The notes below the pieces were generated by a model, which worked only from the letters and a program-made list of their open reading frames with translations, made no database searches and was not told where the DNA came from. Below, piece by piece: positions 46,204-54,921 of a stretch of 64,000 nt of DNA. Numbering within the stretch: the first letter of the stretch is position 1; each line of letters opens with the position of its first letter. The position numbers and the translations under genes were made by a program. Origin of the DNA: Ramlibacter humi (GTDB lineage Bacteria; Pseudomonadota; Gammaproteobacteria; Burkholderiales; Burkholderiaceae_C); NCBI RefSeq assembly GCF_004681975.1, contig NZ_SMLK01000001.1, positions 806,001 through 870,000 of the forward strand, read 5' to 3'.

Positions 46204-47064
46204 TCACGCGGCCAGGCGCAGCCCCATCGTGCTCATCGCCCAGTTGTCGTTGCGCTGCTCGCCGCGCGAATTGCCGGCGGCTGGCTGCTGCGCCACGGCG
46301 GCGTCCAGGCCGCAGGCGGCGCGTACCGCCTTGGTCAGGTCTTCGGCGTCGAAAGGCTTGGTCACGTAGCCGTCCGCGCCGCCCGACAGCGCGTCGATCA
46401 CCGCTTCGCGGCTGCTGCGGCCCGTCAGCATCACGATCGGCACGTTGCACAGGCGCGGATGCGCGCGCAGCTTGCGCAGCACGTGGAACCCATCCACGTC
46501 GGGCAGCGTGCCGTCCAGCAGCACGATGTCCGGCCGCTCGGGGCGGTTCATCTGCGCCACGATGCCGGCGCGGTCGGCCGCCAGGCGCACCTCGAAGCCG
46601 TCCAGCGCCAGGAAGCACTCGATGAACTTCGACAGCACCGGATCGTCTTCCACCACCACCGCGATCAGGCCCCCTGCCCGCGCGGGCGGCGGCTGGCGGC
46701 GCCGCCGCACCAGGCTGACCGCGAAGCCATCGGCGGACGAACGCACGGTGCCGGGGCGCGACAGCTGCGGCGTCAGGCGAAGCAGCTGCTCGTCGAACGA
46801 GATCGCCATCGGGTCGGCGGCCTTGGGCGCCGCCAGCCCGCGGCGCACCAGCGTGGCCAGCGCCGATTCGAAAGCCGCGGCGCCGGCCGCGGCCATCGCG
46901 CCTTTCAGCGTGGAGATCGCCTGGGTCCCATCCAGGCGCACGAGCAGTTCGAGCGCGACGCCGTCCAGGTCGGTCACGCGCCCGCGCAGTTCCTGCTGGC
47001 CGGCGGCGGTGGCGGAGTAGATCGGGTCGGCGGTCGAGAAGACCGGTTGGGGGTTCTGGGTCAT
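46204..47064 (-). CDS. Response regulator with unknown N-terminal domain
   Basis: 286 aa. Residues about 1-110 form an uncharacterised domain (ELRGRVTDLDGVALELLVRL, then ALATLVRRGLA), reminiscent of a small winged-helix or DUF domain seen in betaproteobacterial regulators. Residues about 135-250 are a receiver: VVVEDDPVLSKF, phospho-Asp in DIVLLDGTLPDVDGF, Thr in MLTGRSS and Lys in GYVTKPFDAED. No output domain follows, so the N-terminal region is the likely effector. Start at 47064 follows AGGAT; no cognate kinase adjoins. Confidence 0.88.
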   Translation of the reverse strand: MTQNPQPVFSTADPIYSATAAGQQELRGRVTDLDGVALELLVRLDGTQAISTLKGAMAAAGAAAFESALATLVRRGLAAPKAADPMAISFDEQLLRLTPQLSRPGTVRSSADGFAVSLVRRRRQPPPARAGGLIAVVVEDDPVLSKFIECFLALDGFEVRLAADRAGIVAQMNRPERPDIVLLDGTLPDVDGFHVLRKLRAHPRLCNVPIVMLTGRSSREAVIDALSGGADGYVTKPFDAEDLTKAVRAACGLDAAVAQQPAAGNSRGEQRNDNWAMSTMGLRLAA

Positions 47065-47250
47065 GGTGATCCTGCCGGGCATTCGGGGCCCTCGAAAGCG
47101 ATCATCGGCACCGCACGGCACGGCACGAGGGGTTTTTGTCGCCTGCGGCCTTAGGAAAATGGCTTACGCCGCCCGTGATTCGCGGCCCATTCCTACAGCC
47201 GAGCCACGCGGCCTGCCGCACATTCCATGTGCGTTTGGATGGGCAAGGCC

Positions 47251-47448
47251 ATGGATCGAATCGAAGCAACCGGGATGAAGGATGAGCAGCTGCGCGTGCT
47301 GGCGAGGATCGCCGCGCTGGAGCGCCTGCGTGACCAGGCCGTGGCCGGCGACCGTCCGGCCATGCTGCACTCCGTGGAGCACCTGCTCAAGGGCGAGCGG
47401 CAACTGCTGCGTTCGATCGGCGCGGCCTCCGCGGCACAAGCCGCCTGA
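47251..47448 (+). CDS. Small helical protein of unknown function
   Basis: 65 aa from the ATG at 47251. Predicted almost entirely helical (LRVLARIAALERLRDQAVAG, EHLLKGERQLLRSIGAA), amphipathic, no signal or span. In-frame ATGs at 47227 and 47275 are alternatives. Convergent with the next small ORF. Nothing in the context suggests a function. Confidence 0.55.
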   Translation: MDRIEATGMKDEQLRVLARIAALERLRDQAVAGDRPAMLHSVEHLLKGERQLLRSIGAASAAQAA

Positions 47449-47452
47449 AGCC

Positions 47453-47644
47453 TCAACCCTTCTTCTTGTCGTCGCTGGGCGCCGCGGGCGCCTCGTACCA
47501 CTCCCAGTCCCGTTCCAGTTCACGCAGCGACTGAAGCGCGCTGGCCGACCCGCGCCCCGAGCGTTCGCGGCGCGGGGCCGGGCGTCGCCGGTCCGTCGCC
47601 AGGATCGGCTTGCGTTGGGGATCCGGGTCGTCGGGCCTGTCCAC
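47453..47644 (-). CDS. Small charged protein, uncertain
   Basis: 63 aa with a GTG start at 47644. Very rich in Arg, Asp and Pro (MDRPDDPDPQRKPIL), then LQSLRELERDWEWYEAP and a KKKG end. Probably disordered. GGAG lies twelve bases upstream, farther than usual. Listed because the frame fills the gap, has a plausible start and balanced composition; it may be spurious. Confidence 0.4.
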   Translation of the reverse strand: MDRPDDPDPQRKPILATDRRRPAPRRERSGRGSASALQSLRELERDWEWYEAPAAPSDDKKKG

Positions 47645-47772
47645 TCAGTCTGTTCTCCAGGGCGCAGCTTGCGGGAGCCGCCGCCGCCCGCCCGTCGTCA
47701 TCGAAGGCGCGTCACGGTGGGAACGCATCCGTGCGGTCCGTAGGACGGGGAAGACTCAGCTTCTTCCGCGCC

Positions 47773-48045
47773 CTACTCGCCGCCCAGGGCGCCGGGCACG
47801 CTGGTGCGCACCTCTTCTTCACTCGGGGCGCGCAGCCGCTTGGCTTCGGCGTAGACCGCTTCCAGCGCCTGGAAGGCTTCCTGCCGCGCCACGGCCGCTT
47901 CCGTCTCCATCATCAGGTTCGGCAAGGCGCCCGTGCCCGAGACGTAGCGCGCGAACGCCTCCACCGCCGTCTTTTCGGCCACGCACGCGCGGGCATCGGC
48001 CGTGCGCCAGTGCCTCATCGCCCGCTGGAACCGGGTCACGCTCAT
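47773..48045 (-). CDS. Small protein of unknown function
   Basis: 90 aa. Start at 48045 with GGAGG five bases upstream, a strong ribosome site. Sequence MSVTRFQRAMRHWRTADARA, then EAFARYVSGTGALPNLMMET and a helical AAVARQEAFQALEAVYAEAK. No signal peptide or membrane segment; not recognised. Followed on the same strand only by the weak 63-aa ORF. Confidence 0.65.
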   Translation of the reverse strand: MSVTRFQRAMRHWRTADARACVAEKTAVEAFARYVSGTGALPNLMMETEAAVARQEAFQALEAVYAEAKRLRAPSEEEVRTSVPGALGGE

Positions 48046-48141
48046 GCAGTCCTCCTCGCTCACCCGCGATTCTGGCGCGCGCGACCCGGAAGCCATGCAG
48101 CCGATTTCCTAGGCAGTGGCTTCGGCGCCACGCGGCCGCGC

Positions 48142-48507
48142 TCAGGCTGCGTGCGCTTCGCTCGCCAGCCAGGCTTCCGCCGTGTGCAGGTCGGAGAACA
48201 TGCGCAGGCGAAAGCCCGCCTGGTTGGCCGCGCTTTCGGTGGTGCTGCGATCGCGGGCCACCACCGCTGCGACGCGGTCCAGCCCGTCCAGCGCGGTGGC
48301 CACGTAGCGGCCGATCCGCGCGAACTCATCCTGCGTCAGCTGCGGATCCACCGCCAGCAGGTCGGCCAGGACGCATCGGTACGACTTCGCGTTGGCCAAG
48401 CGGGCCGCGACGTCCACCAGCGCCGCGAGATCGCAGAACTCCGCGGGTCCGCTGCCCACCACGAGCAGCCAGGGCCCGCCATGTTTCACTGCGATGTTGA
48501 AGAGCAT
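48142..48507 (-). CDS. SpoIIAA/STAS-like small protein
   Basis: 121 aa. Alternating beta/alpha pattern: GGPWLLVVGSGPAEFCDLAA, YRCVLADLLAVDPQLTQDEF, GLDRVAAVVARDRSTTESAA, and FRLRMFSDLHTAEAWL at the end. The ending (xxFxDxxxAxxWL) is typical of SpoIIAA-like/STAS proteins that carry small lipids or act as regulators. Assignment rests on pattern only. Lies between an unknown small gene and tRNA-Arg. Confidence 0.65.
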   Translation of the reverse strand: MLFNIAVKHGGPWLLVVGSGPAEFCDLAALVDVAARLANAKSYRCVLADLLAVDPQLTQDEFARIGRYVATALDGLDRVAAVVARDRSTTESAANQAGFRLRMFSDLHTAEAWLASEAHAA

Positions 48508-48574
48508 TCTTGTTTTCGCCCACAGGCTGCGGCCTTCGATGATCGCCGAAAGCCTGGCGCGGAATGGCGGTCCT

Positions 48575-48651
48575 TGGCCTGCCCGGAGGGACTCGAACCC
48601 CCGACCTGCTGCTTAGAAGGCAGCTGCTCTATCCAGTTGAGCTACGGGCAG
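48575..48651 (-). tRNA. tRNA-Arg (anticodon TCT), CCA encoded
   Basis: Minus-strand cloverleaf: acceptor CTGCCCG pairs with CGGGCAG, D-arm GCTCAACTGGATAGAGC, anticodon stem GCTGC/GCAGC around loop CTTCTAA, T-arm GGGGGTTCGAGTCCCTC, discriminator G and encoded CCA (48575-48577). 77 nt in total. Confidence 0.97.
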
Positions 48652-48727
48652 TGCGCGAGCCGGATTGTCTCATCCGGCAACGCCGCGGATAAGCGGGGCG
48701 TTGCCCCCCTTTATCGCCTCAGTGGCG

Positions 48728-50296
48728 ATGCGCACGGCGGCGGAAACTGCCACGGTGACCCCTCATCCGACCTTCCCGGCCGCGTCTGCGCGCTTTCTCC
48801 TCTCCCCGGCGCTGCGCATGCTGCGCGCCATCGCCCTCCCCGCCAAGCTGGCCCTGCTGGGTGCTTTGTTCGCGGGCGGCGCGGCCGCCCTCGCCTTCGG
48901 CCTGCTGGCCCGGGGCACGCCGGCCGCGGTCCTGTTCACGCTCGGCGGGCTGGCGCTGCTGGCCTGGGCCTGGCTGGCCGTCGCCTTCTGCATCGGCTTC
49001 ATCGGCGGCCTGCGCGCGCTGGTCGCCCGCATGGACGACGTCGCGCAGGGCCGGCTGCTGGCCATGGTGCCGCCGGCCGGCCGCGACGAGATCGCGCAGC
49101 TCGGCCAGACGCTGGCGCGCATGACCACCGGCCTTTCCGCCGTCGTCTGCGAAGTCCGCAGCAACGCGGCGCTGGTGGAGGAAGCCGGCCGCCGCCTGGC
49201 CGCGGACTGCGAAGCCCTGTCCGGCCGCACCGAACGCCAGGCCGCCAACGTGCAGGAGACCAGCGCTGGCATCCGCCAGCTGGCCGGCACGGTGGACACC
49301 AACGCGCAGAACGCTTCGCTGGCCGACGCCGAATCGGGCCGGGTGCGCGGCCTCGCCGAAGGCGGCGGCCGCTCCATGCAGGAAGCGATGCACAAGGTGC
49401 GCGCCATCCAGCAGGACGCGCACCGCATGGGCGAGATGGTCTCGGTCATCGACCACATCTCGTTCCAGACCAACCTGCTGGCGCTGAACGCGGCCGTCGA
49501 GGCGGCCCGCGCCGGCGAACAGGGCCGCGGCTTCGCCGTCGTCGCCGCCGAGGTGCGCCGCCTGGCCACCCGCAGCGCCGAGGAAGCCGGCCGCATCCGC
49601 GAACTGATCGGGTCGTCCACGCGCGGCGTGGACCAGGGCGCGCAGGTGATCGGCGGGGCCGGCCAGGGCATGGCGCAGGTGCTGGAAGGCGTGCGCGAAG
49701 TCGCCGCGCGCATGTCCAGCATCTCGGCCGCCAGCCGCGAGCAGAGCCAGGGCCTGGCCGAACTGGCGCAGGCCATCGAACAGCTGGACGGCATCACGCG
49801 CGAAAACGCCGGCATGGTGGAGGAAACCTCCCGCCACGCGCTCTCGCTGAAGGGCCGCTCGGCCGCGCTGTCGTCCGCCGTGGCGCACTTCACCCTGCCG
49901 CAAGGCACGGCCGGCGAGGCGCTGGCCCTGGTGGAAAGCGCGCGTGCCGCCGCGCAAGGCCGCGGCGCCGACGAATTCGCCCGCCTCATCACCGACCCCC
50001 GGCAGCCTTTCCACGACCGCGACATGTACGTCTTCGCGCTGGACGCGCAGGGCTGCTATCGCGCCTTCGGCGGCAACCCCGGCAAGGTGGGCTCGCGCGT
50101 GCAGGACCTGCCGGGCGTGCGCGGCGCGCATCTGCTGGACGCCATCGTCGCCCAAGCCGAGCGCGAGCCGGGCTGGGTCGAGTACGACATCCAGAACCCG
50201 GTGACGGGCATCGTGCAGCGCAAGATGTCCTACGTGCTCAAGCTGGGTGCGCTCTACCTTGGCTGCGGCGTGTACCAGCGCCTGGCCAACGCCTGA
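48728..50296 (+). CDS. Methyl-accepting chemotaxis protein with C-terminal Cache-like domain
   Basis: About 522 aa. Two closely spaced spans ([20 protein letters not shown] and [20 protein letters not shown]) with only a few residues between, so almost nothing is exposed to the periplasm. A HAMP-like segment and MCP signalling domain follow, with hairpin [20 protein letters not shown]. Residues about 400-520 form a Cache-like domain ([44 protein letters not shown]) that must lie in the cytoplasm. Start is uncertain: no clear ribosome site at 48728; ATG at 48818 would still keep the spans. A hybrid kinase gene follows after five bases. Confidence 0.87.
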   Translation: MRTAAETATVTPHPTFPAASARFLLSPALRMLRAIALPAKLALLGALFAGGAAALAFGLLARGTPAAVLFTLGGLALLAWAWLAVAFCIGFIGGLRALVARMDDVAQGRLLAMVPPAGRDEIAQLGQTLARMTTGLSAVVCEVRSNAALVEEAGRRLAADCEALSGRTERQAANVQETSAGIRQLAGTVDTNAQNASLADAESGRVRGLAEGGGRSMQEAMHKVRAIQQDAHRMGEMVSVIDHISFQTNLLALNAAVEAARAGEQGRGFAVVAAEVRRLATRSAEEAGRIRELIGSSTRGVDQGAQVIGGAGQGMAQVLEGVREVAARMSSISAASREQSQGLAELAQAIEQLDGITRENAGMVEETSRHALSLKGRSAALSSAVAHFTLPQGTAGEALALVESARAAAQGRGADEFARLITDPRQPFHDRDMYVFALDAQGCYRAFGGNPGKVGSRVQDLPGVRGAHLLDAIVAQAEREPGWVEYDIQNPVTGIVQRKMSYVLKLGALYLGCGVYQRLANA

Positions 50297-50301
50297 TCAC
50301 G

Positions 50302-52224
50302 ATGCCCGCGGTACGCCGCCTGCAGGACCGCCGCCCGCGCTTCGGCCCGGCGGTCGACGCCTTGCGTGAACTGCTGGAGCTGACGGCCGACTGGGTGTGG
50401 GAAGCCGACGCCAACCTGCGCATGACGCTGGTGCGCTGCTCGCCCGGCTACGCCGACCAGGGCCAGCTGCCGCCGGTGCGGCGCGCGTGCTGGGACGGAC
50501 TGGATTCCGAGCAGGAGCGGGCCCGCTGCACCCTGCGCGCCGCGATGGAAGCGCGCCAGCCGCTGCAAGGCATCGAGGTCGTTCGCCTGGATTCGCAGGG
50601 CCGCCCGCGCCACCTGCGCGTGAGCGGCCGCCCCATCTTCGGCCGCAACGGCCGCTTCGAGGGCTACCGCGGCGTGGGCCAGGAGATCACCTCGCACAAG
50701 CAGGCCGAGCAGGCGCTCAACGCCAGCGAATCGCAGCTGGCCGCGGTGATCGACACGTCGGTGGACGCCATCATCACCGTCGACGCCGAAGGCCGCATCG
50801 TCCTGTTCAACCGCGGCGCGGGCGCCATGTTCGGCTGCAGCCGCATGGAAGCGCTGGGCCGCACGCTGCACGACTGGCTGCCGCAGGCGGCCGGCTTCAT
50901 CGCCACCGCCCACGCGCGCGCCGCCATCACGCCGGCCGAACTCGTGCGCGGCCTCGCACTGCAAGCCCGCCGCACCGACGGGACGGGCTTTCCGGCCGAG
51001 GCTTCGCTCTCGCGCATCGTGCTGGGCGGCAACGCCCTCTATTGCCTGACGGTGCGCGACCTCACCCAGCCGCTGCAGGCCGAACAGGCCCGCCAGTCGC
51101 TGGAGCTGCAGCTGCGCCAGTCGCAGAAGATGGAAGCGCTGGGCACGCTGGCCGGCGGCATCGCGCACGACTTCAACAACATCGTCGCCGCCATCATGGG
51201 CAACGCCCGGCTGGCGCGCGACCACTGCGACGCCGGGTCACCCGCGCGCCCCTTCATCAGCGAGATCGCCAGCGCCGGCGTGCGCGCGCGCGACCTGGTG
51301 CAGCGCATCCTCTCGTTCAGCCGCAACCAGCCGGCCGTGTTCACCTGCCAGGCGCTGCAGCCGCTGGTGCGCGAAGGCGTGCAGCTGCTGCGCGCGATGC
51401 TGCCTTCGGGCATCCAGGTGGTGTGCGACGTTCCCGACGAAGACCTGCTGGTCTGCGCCGACCCCACGCAGGTCAGCCAGGTGCTGATGAACCTGGGCAC
51501 CAACGCCTGGCAGGCCATCGGCCGCCAGGGGCGCATCACGGTGAGCCTGGCGCGCGAGGGGCGCGAAGCCTGCCTGTGCGTCGCCGACAACGGCTGCGGC
51601 ATGGACGCGGGCACGGTCGAACGCATCTTCGAGCCCTTTTTCACCACCAAGGCGAAAGGCGAAGGCACCGGCCTGGGGCTGCCGGTGGTGCACGGCATCG
51701 TGAGTTCGCACGGCGGCCGCATCACGGTGGACAGCCAGCCCGGCGAAGGCACGGTGTTCCGCATCTGGCTGCCGATGGCGCAAGAGAGCGCCGCCCGGGC
51801 CCAGCCCGCGCCGCCGCCGCTGCCGGCCGCGGTGGACGCCACCGAGCGCCGCGGCCGCGGCGAGCACGTGCTGTACCTGGACGACTATCCCGCGATGGTG
51901 CTGATGGTGACGGCCGTGCTGGAAGGCCGCGGCTACCGCGTCACCGGTTTCGACGACCCGCTGCGCGCGCTGGAATGGCTGCGCGAGCACGCCGGCGAGA
52001 CCGACCTCGTCGTCTCCGACTACAACATGCCCGGCTGCTCGGGCCTGGAACTGGCGCAGCAGCTGCGCCACCTGCGACCGGAGCTGCCGCTGGTGCTGGC
52101 GTCCGGCTACATCACCGACGAACTGCGCCAGGGCGCCGCCGAGCTGGGCGTGCGCAGCCTCTTCGACAAGCCCCGCGGCGTCGAGGAGCTGTGCGACCTG
52201 GTCGGCGAAGTCCTGCAAGGATGA
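50302..52224 (+). CDS. PAS-containing hybrid histidine kinase
   Basis: 640 aa, soluble. Two PAS domains (about 20-130 and 145-260; second has AAVIDTSVDAIITVDAEGRI), coiled linker, NtrB-type HisKA (EALGTLAGGIAHDFNNIVAA, phospho-His in AHDFNN), HATPase with DNGCGMDAG and GTGLGLPVVHG, and a C-terminal receiver with phospho-Asp in VVSDYNMPG and Lys in LFDKPRG. The next gene encodes a free Hpt protein overlapping its stop, indicating a multistep phosphorelay. Directly follows the Cache-type chemoreceptor gene. Confidence 0.93.
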   Translation: MPAVRRLQDRRPRFGPAVDALRELLELTADWVWEADANLRMTLVRCSPGYADQGQLPPVRRACWDGLDSEQERARCTLRAAMEARQPLQGIEVVRLDSQGRPRHLRVSGRPIFGRNGRFEGYRGVGQEITSHKQAEQALNASESQLAAVIDTSVDAIITVDAEGRIVLFNRGAGAMFGCSRMEALGRTLHDWLPQAAGFIATAHARAAITPAELVRGLALQARRTDGTGFPAEASLSRIVLGGNALYCLTVRDLTQPLQAEQARQSLELQLRQSQKMEALGTLAGGIAHDFNNIVAAIMGNARLARDHCDAGSPARPFISEIASAGVRARDLVQRILSFSRNQPAVFTCQALQPLVREGVQLLRAMLPSGIQVVCDVPDEDLLVCADPTQVSQVLMNLGTNAWQAIGRQGRITVSLAREGREACLCVADNGCGMDAGTVERIFEPFFTTKAKGEGTGLGLPVVHGIVSSHGGRITVDSQPGEGTVFRIWLPMAQESAARAQPAPPPLPAAVDATERRGRGEHVLYLDDYPAMVLMVTAVLEGRGYRVTGFDDPLRALEWLREHAGETDLVVSDYNMPGCSGLELAQQLRHLRPELPLVLASGYITDELRQGAAELGVRSLFDKPRGVEELCDLVGEVLQG

Positions 52225-52559
52225 AAGACACGATGCCCGGATGCGAAGGCATGCTCAAGCTGCTGGCCCTGCTGCCGGCCCCCACGCGCGCGCAGATGGT
52301 CGCGATGTACCGCGAGACGCTGACTTCGCAGCTGCGCTCGCTGCAGACGGCGTTCGAGGGGTTCCCGGGCGAGGAACTCGCGCCGCTGGTCCACAAGCTC
52401 GCGGGATCGGCGGCGATGATGCAGGATCCGGACCTGTCGGTGCCGGCGCGCGCGATGGAACGGGCGCTGCGGTCGGGCGATGGCGAGACGGCAGCGTCGC
52501 ATTGGCCGGAAGTCCGTGCGGCGGCGGCGCGGACGCTGGTGGCGCTCGAGCCGTTCTGA
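52221..52559 (+). CDS. Histidine phosphotransfer (Hpt) protein
   Basis: 112 aa, all-helical. Phospho-His in the motif LAPLVHKLAGSAAMM (HxLxGSA). Start ATG at 52221 overlaps the kinase TGA (ATGA). It should take phosphate from the receiver of the upstream hybrid kinase and pass it to a separate response regulator. It is followed by a palindromic repeat and convergent genes. Confidence 0.9.
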   Translation: MKDTMPGCEGMLKLLALLPAPTRAQMVAMYRETLTSQLRSLQTAFEGFPGEELAPLVHKLAGSAAMMQDPDLSVPARAMERALRSGDGETAASHWPEVRAAAARTLVALEPF

Positions 52560-52578
52560 CGGCACCCTCACCCTGACC

Positions 52579-52674
52579 TGTCATCCCGGCGAACGCCGGG
52601 ATCCATCCGCCGTCATCGGTGAAGCGCGGGCGTTGGTTTCCGGCGATGGATGGCGGGTCAAGCCCGCCATGACA
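52579..52674. repeat. 96-bp palindromic intergenic repeat (TGTCAT...ATGACA)
   Basis: Ends TGTCAT and ATGACA are inverted copies. Inside are two GC hairpins, CCCGGCGAACGCCGGG and GGCGGGTCAAGCCCGCC. Sits between convergent Hpt and NarL-type genes, where it may stop transcription. This type of dispersed repeat (TCATCCCGGCGAACGCCGGG) is common in proteobacterial genomes. Confidence 0.82.
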
Positions 52675-52689
52675 ACGCGTGGAGCCGGT

Positions 52690-53313
52690 TCACGCCAGGC
52701 CGTGCCGCTTCGCGTAATGCGCCAGCTCCGCATTGCCGGCCATCTTCATCTTCTCCAGCAACCTCGCGCGGTACACCGCCGCCGCCCTGGGCTCCACGCC
52801 CAGGCGCTGCGCACACTCCGCCAGCTCCAGCCCCTGCGCCAGCAGCACCAGCAGCAACCGCTCCCGCGGCGAAAGATGGTCGTGCGGCGCACCGCCGGAC
52901 GAAGAGGTCGCACCCGCGATCAGCCTGGCGATCTGCGACGAAACCCAGCGCTCGCCACGGCTCACGGTCTCGATCGCCTCCACCAGCTGGCGCGTATCCG
53001 CCGACTTGGTCACGTAGCCATCCGCACCCGCTTCCAGCGAACGCATCGCGTACGGGTCTTCCGGGTACATGGACAGCACCAGCGTGCGCGGCCTCTTCGG
53101 CCGCGCGGCCAGCTTCGTGAGGATGTCCAGCCCCGACGGACCCGGCAGCTGGATGTCCAGCACGAGCACGTCGCACGGCGTCACGGCCAGCAGCGGCTCC
53201 AGCTCGTCCCACGACCCGGCTTCGCCCGCGATCGCGACGCCTTCGTCCCCCAGCGCGTCACGCAGGCCGCGGCGGATCAGCGCGTGGTCGTCGGTCAGCA
53301 CCACCGAAGTCAT
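52690..53313 (-). CDS. NarL/FixJ-type LuxR response regulator
   Basis: 207 aa. Receiver: VVLTDDHALIRRGLRDAL, phospho-Asp in VLVLDIQLPGPSG, Ser in LVLSMYPED and Lys in GYVTKSADT. C-terminal LuxR-type helix-turn-helix (LSPRERLLLVLLAQGLELAE, AQRLGVEPRAAAVYRARLLE), with Val-Tyr-Arg where the usual recognition helix has a His-Arg pair. Start at 53313 overlaps the stop of the kinase gene (ATGA), so they form a two-component pair. Confidence 0.93.
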   Translation of the reverse strand: MTSVVLTDDHALIRRGLRDALGDEGVAIAGEAGSWDELEPLLAVTPCDVLVLDIQLPGPSGLDILTKLAARPKRPRTLVLSMYPEDPYAMRSLEAGADGYVTKSADTRQLVEAIETVSRGERWVSSQIARLIAGATSSSGGAPHDHLSPRERLLLVLLAQGLELAECAQRLGVEPRAAAVYRARLLEKMKMAGNAELAHYAKRHGLA

Positions 53314-54371
53314 GCGGCCACCTCCGCGGGCGCGCGCGGCAGCCACAGCATCAACGTGGTGCGGCCGCCGCCGCTGCCGATCTCCATGCCTCCGCCGGCG
53401 GCGCGCGCCCGTTCGGCCAGGCCGCGCAAGCCCAGCGACCCGGGCTTCAGCAGCGCCGAAGCATCCAGCCCGCGCCCGTCGTCGCTGACTTCCAGCGACA
53501 CGACGGCTGCGCCGTGATGCAGGTGCACCTCCACGCTGCGCGCGGCGGCGTGCTTGGCGATGTTGGTCAAGGCTTCCTGGCAGGTGCGGTACACCGCCAG
53601 CGCGGCGGCTTCGTGCACTTCGCGCTTGGCGCCGCTGGCTTCGAAGCGAACGTCGGCGCCGTGGCGCTCGCGGTACTGGCGCACCTGCCATTCCAGCGCG
53701 GCGGCCAGGCCGGCGTCCAGGCTGGGCGGCCGCAGGTTCTGCTGGATGCGCTGGGCGGCGGTCGACGCTTCGGTCAGCGCCGAGTGCGCGCGTTCCAGCC
53801 GCGGCAGCGCGCCGGGCGCCAGGTGGCGGCGCAGGCCTTCGATGTCGAAGCGCACCGCCGTCAGCGTGCCGCCGATGTCGTCGTGGATCTCGCGCGCGAT
53901 GGCCGCGCGCTCCTCGTCCAGCATGGACTGCAGGCGCTGCGACAGGTTGGCCAGCTGCTGCTGCGACAGCTGCAGCAGGCGCTCGGCCTCGGCCTTGTCG
54001 CGGCGGGCCTGGGCGGCCGCCAGCGCGTTGCGCACGGCCGTGCCCAGGCGCGCGAGGCGGCCCTTGATCAGGTAGTCGTCGGCGCCGGCGCGCATGGCGT
54101 CCACGGCGGTCTCCTCGCCGATGACGCCGGAAACGATGATGAAAGGCGGCGGCGCGGGCAGCGCCCGCACGATGGCCAGCGCCTCGCCGCTGGAAAAGCC
54201 CGGCAGCTCGTGATCGGAGATCACCAGGTCCCAGCGCTCGCGGGCCAGCGCGGCGGACAGCTCCCCGCCCGTCTCCACGCGCACGCCGGTGGCGCCCACG
54301 CCCTGCATGGCCAGCGTGGCCAGCAGCAGTTCGTAGTCCAGCGGCGAATCCTCGATGACCAACAGGCGCAC
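53310..54371 (-). CDS. Receiver-fused HisKA_3 (NarX-type) histidine kinase
   Basis: 353 aa. GTG start at 54371, five bases after GGAGGA. N-terminal receiver with phospho-Asp in LVISDHELPGFSSG and Lys in DDYLIKGR. A coiled linker leads to HisKA_3 (EERAAIAREIHDDIGGTLTA, phospho-His in REIHDD) and a HATPase with CQEALTNIAKHAAA and VSDDGRGLD. No membrane spans. Phosphorylates the adjacent NarL-type regulator. The gene is divergent from cheY with 157 bp between starts; upstream in-frame extension is excluded by the ribosome site. Confidence 0.93.
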   Translation of the reverse strand: MRLLVIEDSPLDYELLLATLAMQGVGATGVRVETGGELSAALARERWDLVISDHELPGFSSGEALAIVRALPAPPPFIIVSGVIGEETAVDAMRAGADDYLIKGRLARLGTAVRNALAAAQARRDKAEAERLLQLSQQQLANLSQRLQSMLDEERAAIAREIHDDIGGTLTAVRFDIEGLRRHLAPGALPRLERAHSALTEASTAAQRIQQNLRPPSLDAGLAAALEWQVRQYRERHGADVRFEASGAKREVHEAAALAVYRTCQEALTNIAKHAAARSVEVHLHHGAAVVSLEVSDDGRGLDASALLKPGSLGLRGLAERARAAGGGMEIGSGGGRTTLMLWLPRAPAEVAA

Positions 54372-54528
54372 TTTTTCCTCCGGGACCGTGGAAGTTACCG
54401 GCGGCGCGCCACGCAAGCCGCGCGAAAAGGCGGCCTTGTGCGCCGCTTTCCGGGCCATCAAGGCAGCGCCGTCCGCCGAAGAATCCTCCGCATCCGGGCG
54501 AGTGCGCCCGCGAAAAGGAGTTCTCCCC

Positions 54529-54921
54529 ATGACCCGGGTCCTGGCCGTCGACGATTCGGCCTCCATGCGACAGATGCTGGCGTACACGCTGCGCACCGGC
54601 GGCTACGAAGTGATCGAAGCCGCCGACGGCGCCGAGGCGCTGGAACGCCTCGAGGGCGCCGGCGTCGACCTCGTCATCACCGACCAGAACATGCCGCGCC
54701 TGGACGGACTGGCGCTGACGCGTGCGCTGCGCGCGCAGGAGCGCTGGCGGAAGGTGCCGGTGCTGATCCTCACCACCGAAAGCGGCGACGCCATCAAGAG
54801 CGAAGGCCGCGCGGCCGGCGCCACCGGCTGGCTGCAGAAGCCCTTCGAACCGCAGCGCCTGCTGGACACGCTGGCGCGCGTCGTGCCCCAACCCACCCAC
54901 GGAGCCGGCCATGGCCGCTGA
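54529..54921 (+). CDS. cheY: CheY-type response regulator
   Basis: 130 aa, receiver only. VLAVDDSASMRQMLAYTLRT, phospho-Asp in LVITDQNMPRLDG, Thr in LILTTESGD and Lys in GWLQKPFEP. Start at 54529 with AAGGAG eight bases upstream. CheA-phosphorylated CheY would bind the flagellar switch or act as phosphate sink. Overlaps cheA by 11 bp; first gene of the cheYAW-mcp-cheRDB cluster. Confidence 0.93.
   Translation: MTRVLAVDDSASMRQMLAYTLRTGGYEVIEAADGAEALERLEGAGVDLVITDQNMPRLDGLALTRALRAQERWRKVPVLILTTESGDAIKSEGRAAGATGWLQKPFEPQRLLDTLARVVPQPTHGAGHGR

Noticed and set aside
48508-48660. Prophage or island attachment site at tRNA-Arg
   Set aside because: No integrase, no direct repeat of the tRNA 3' end and no mobile genes on either side.
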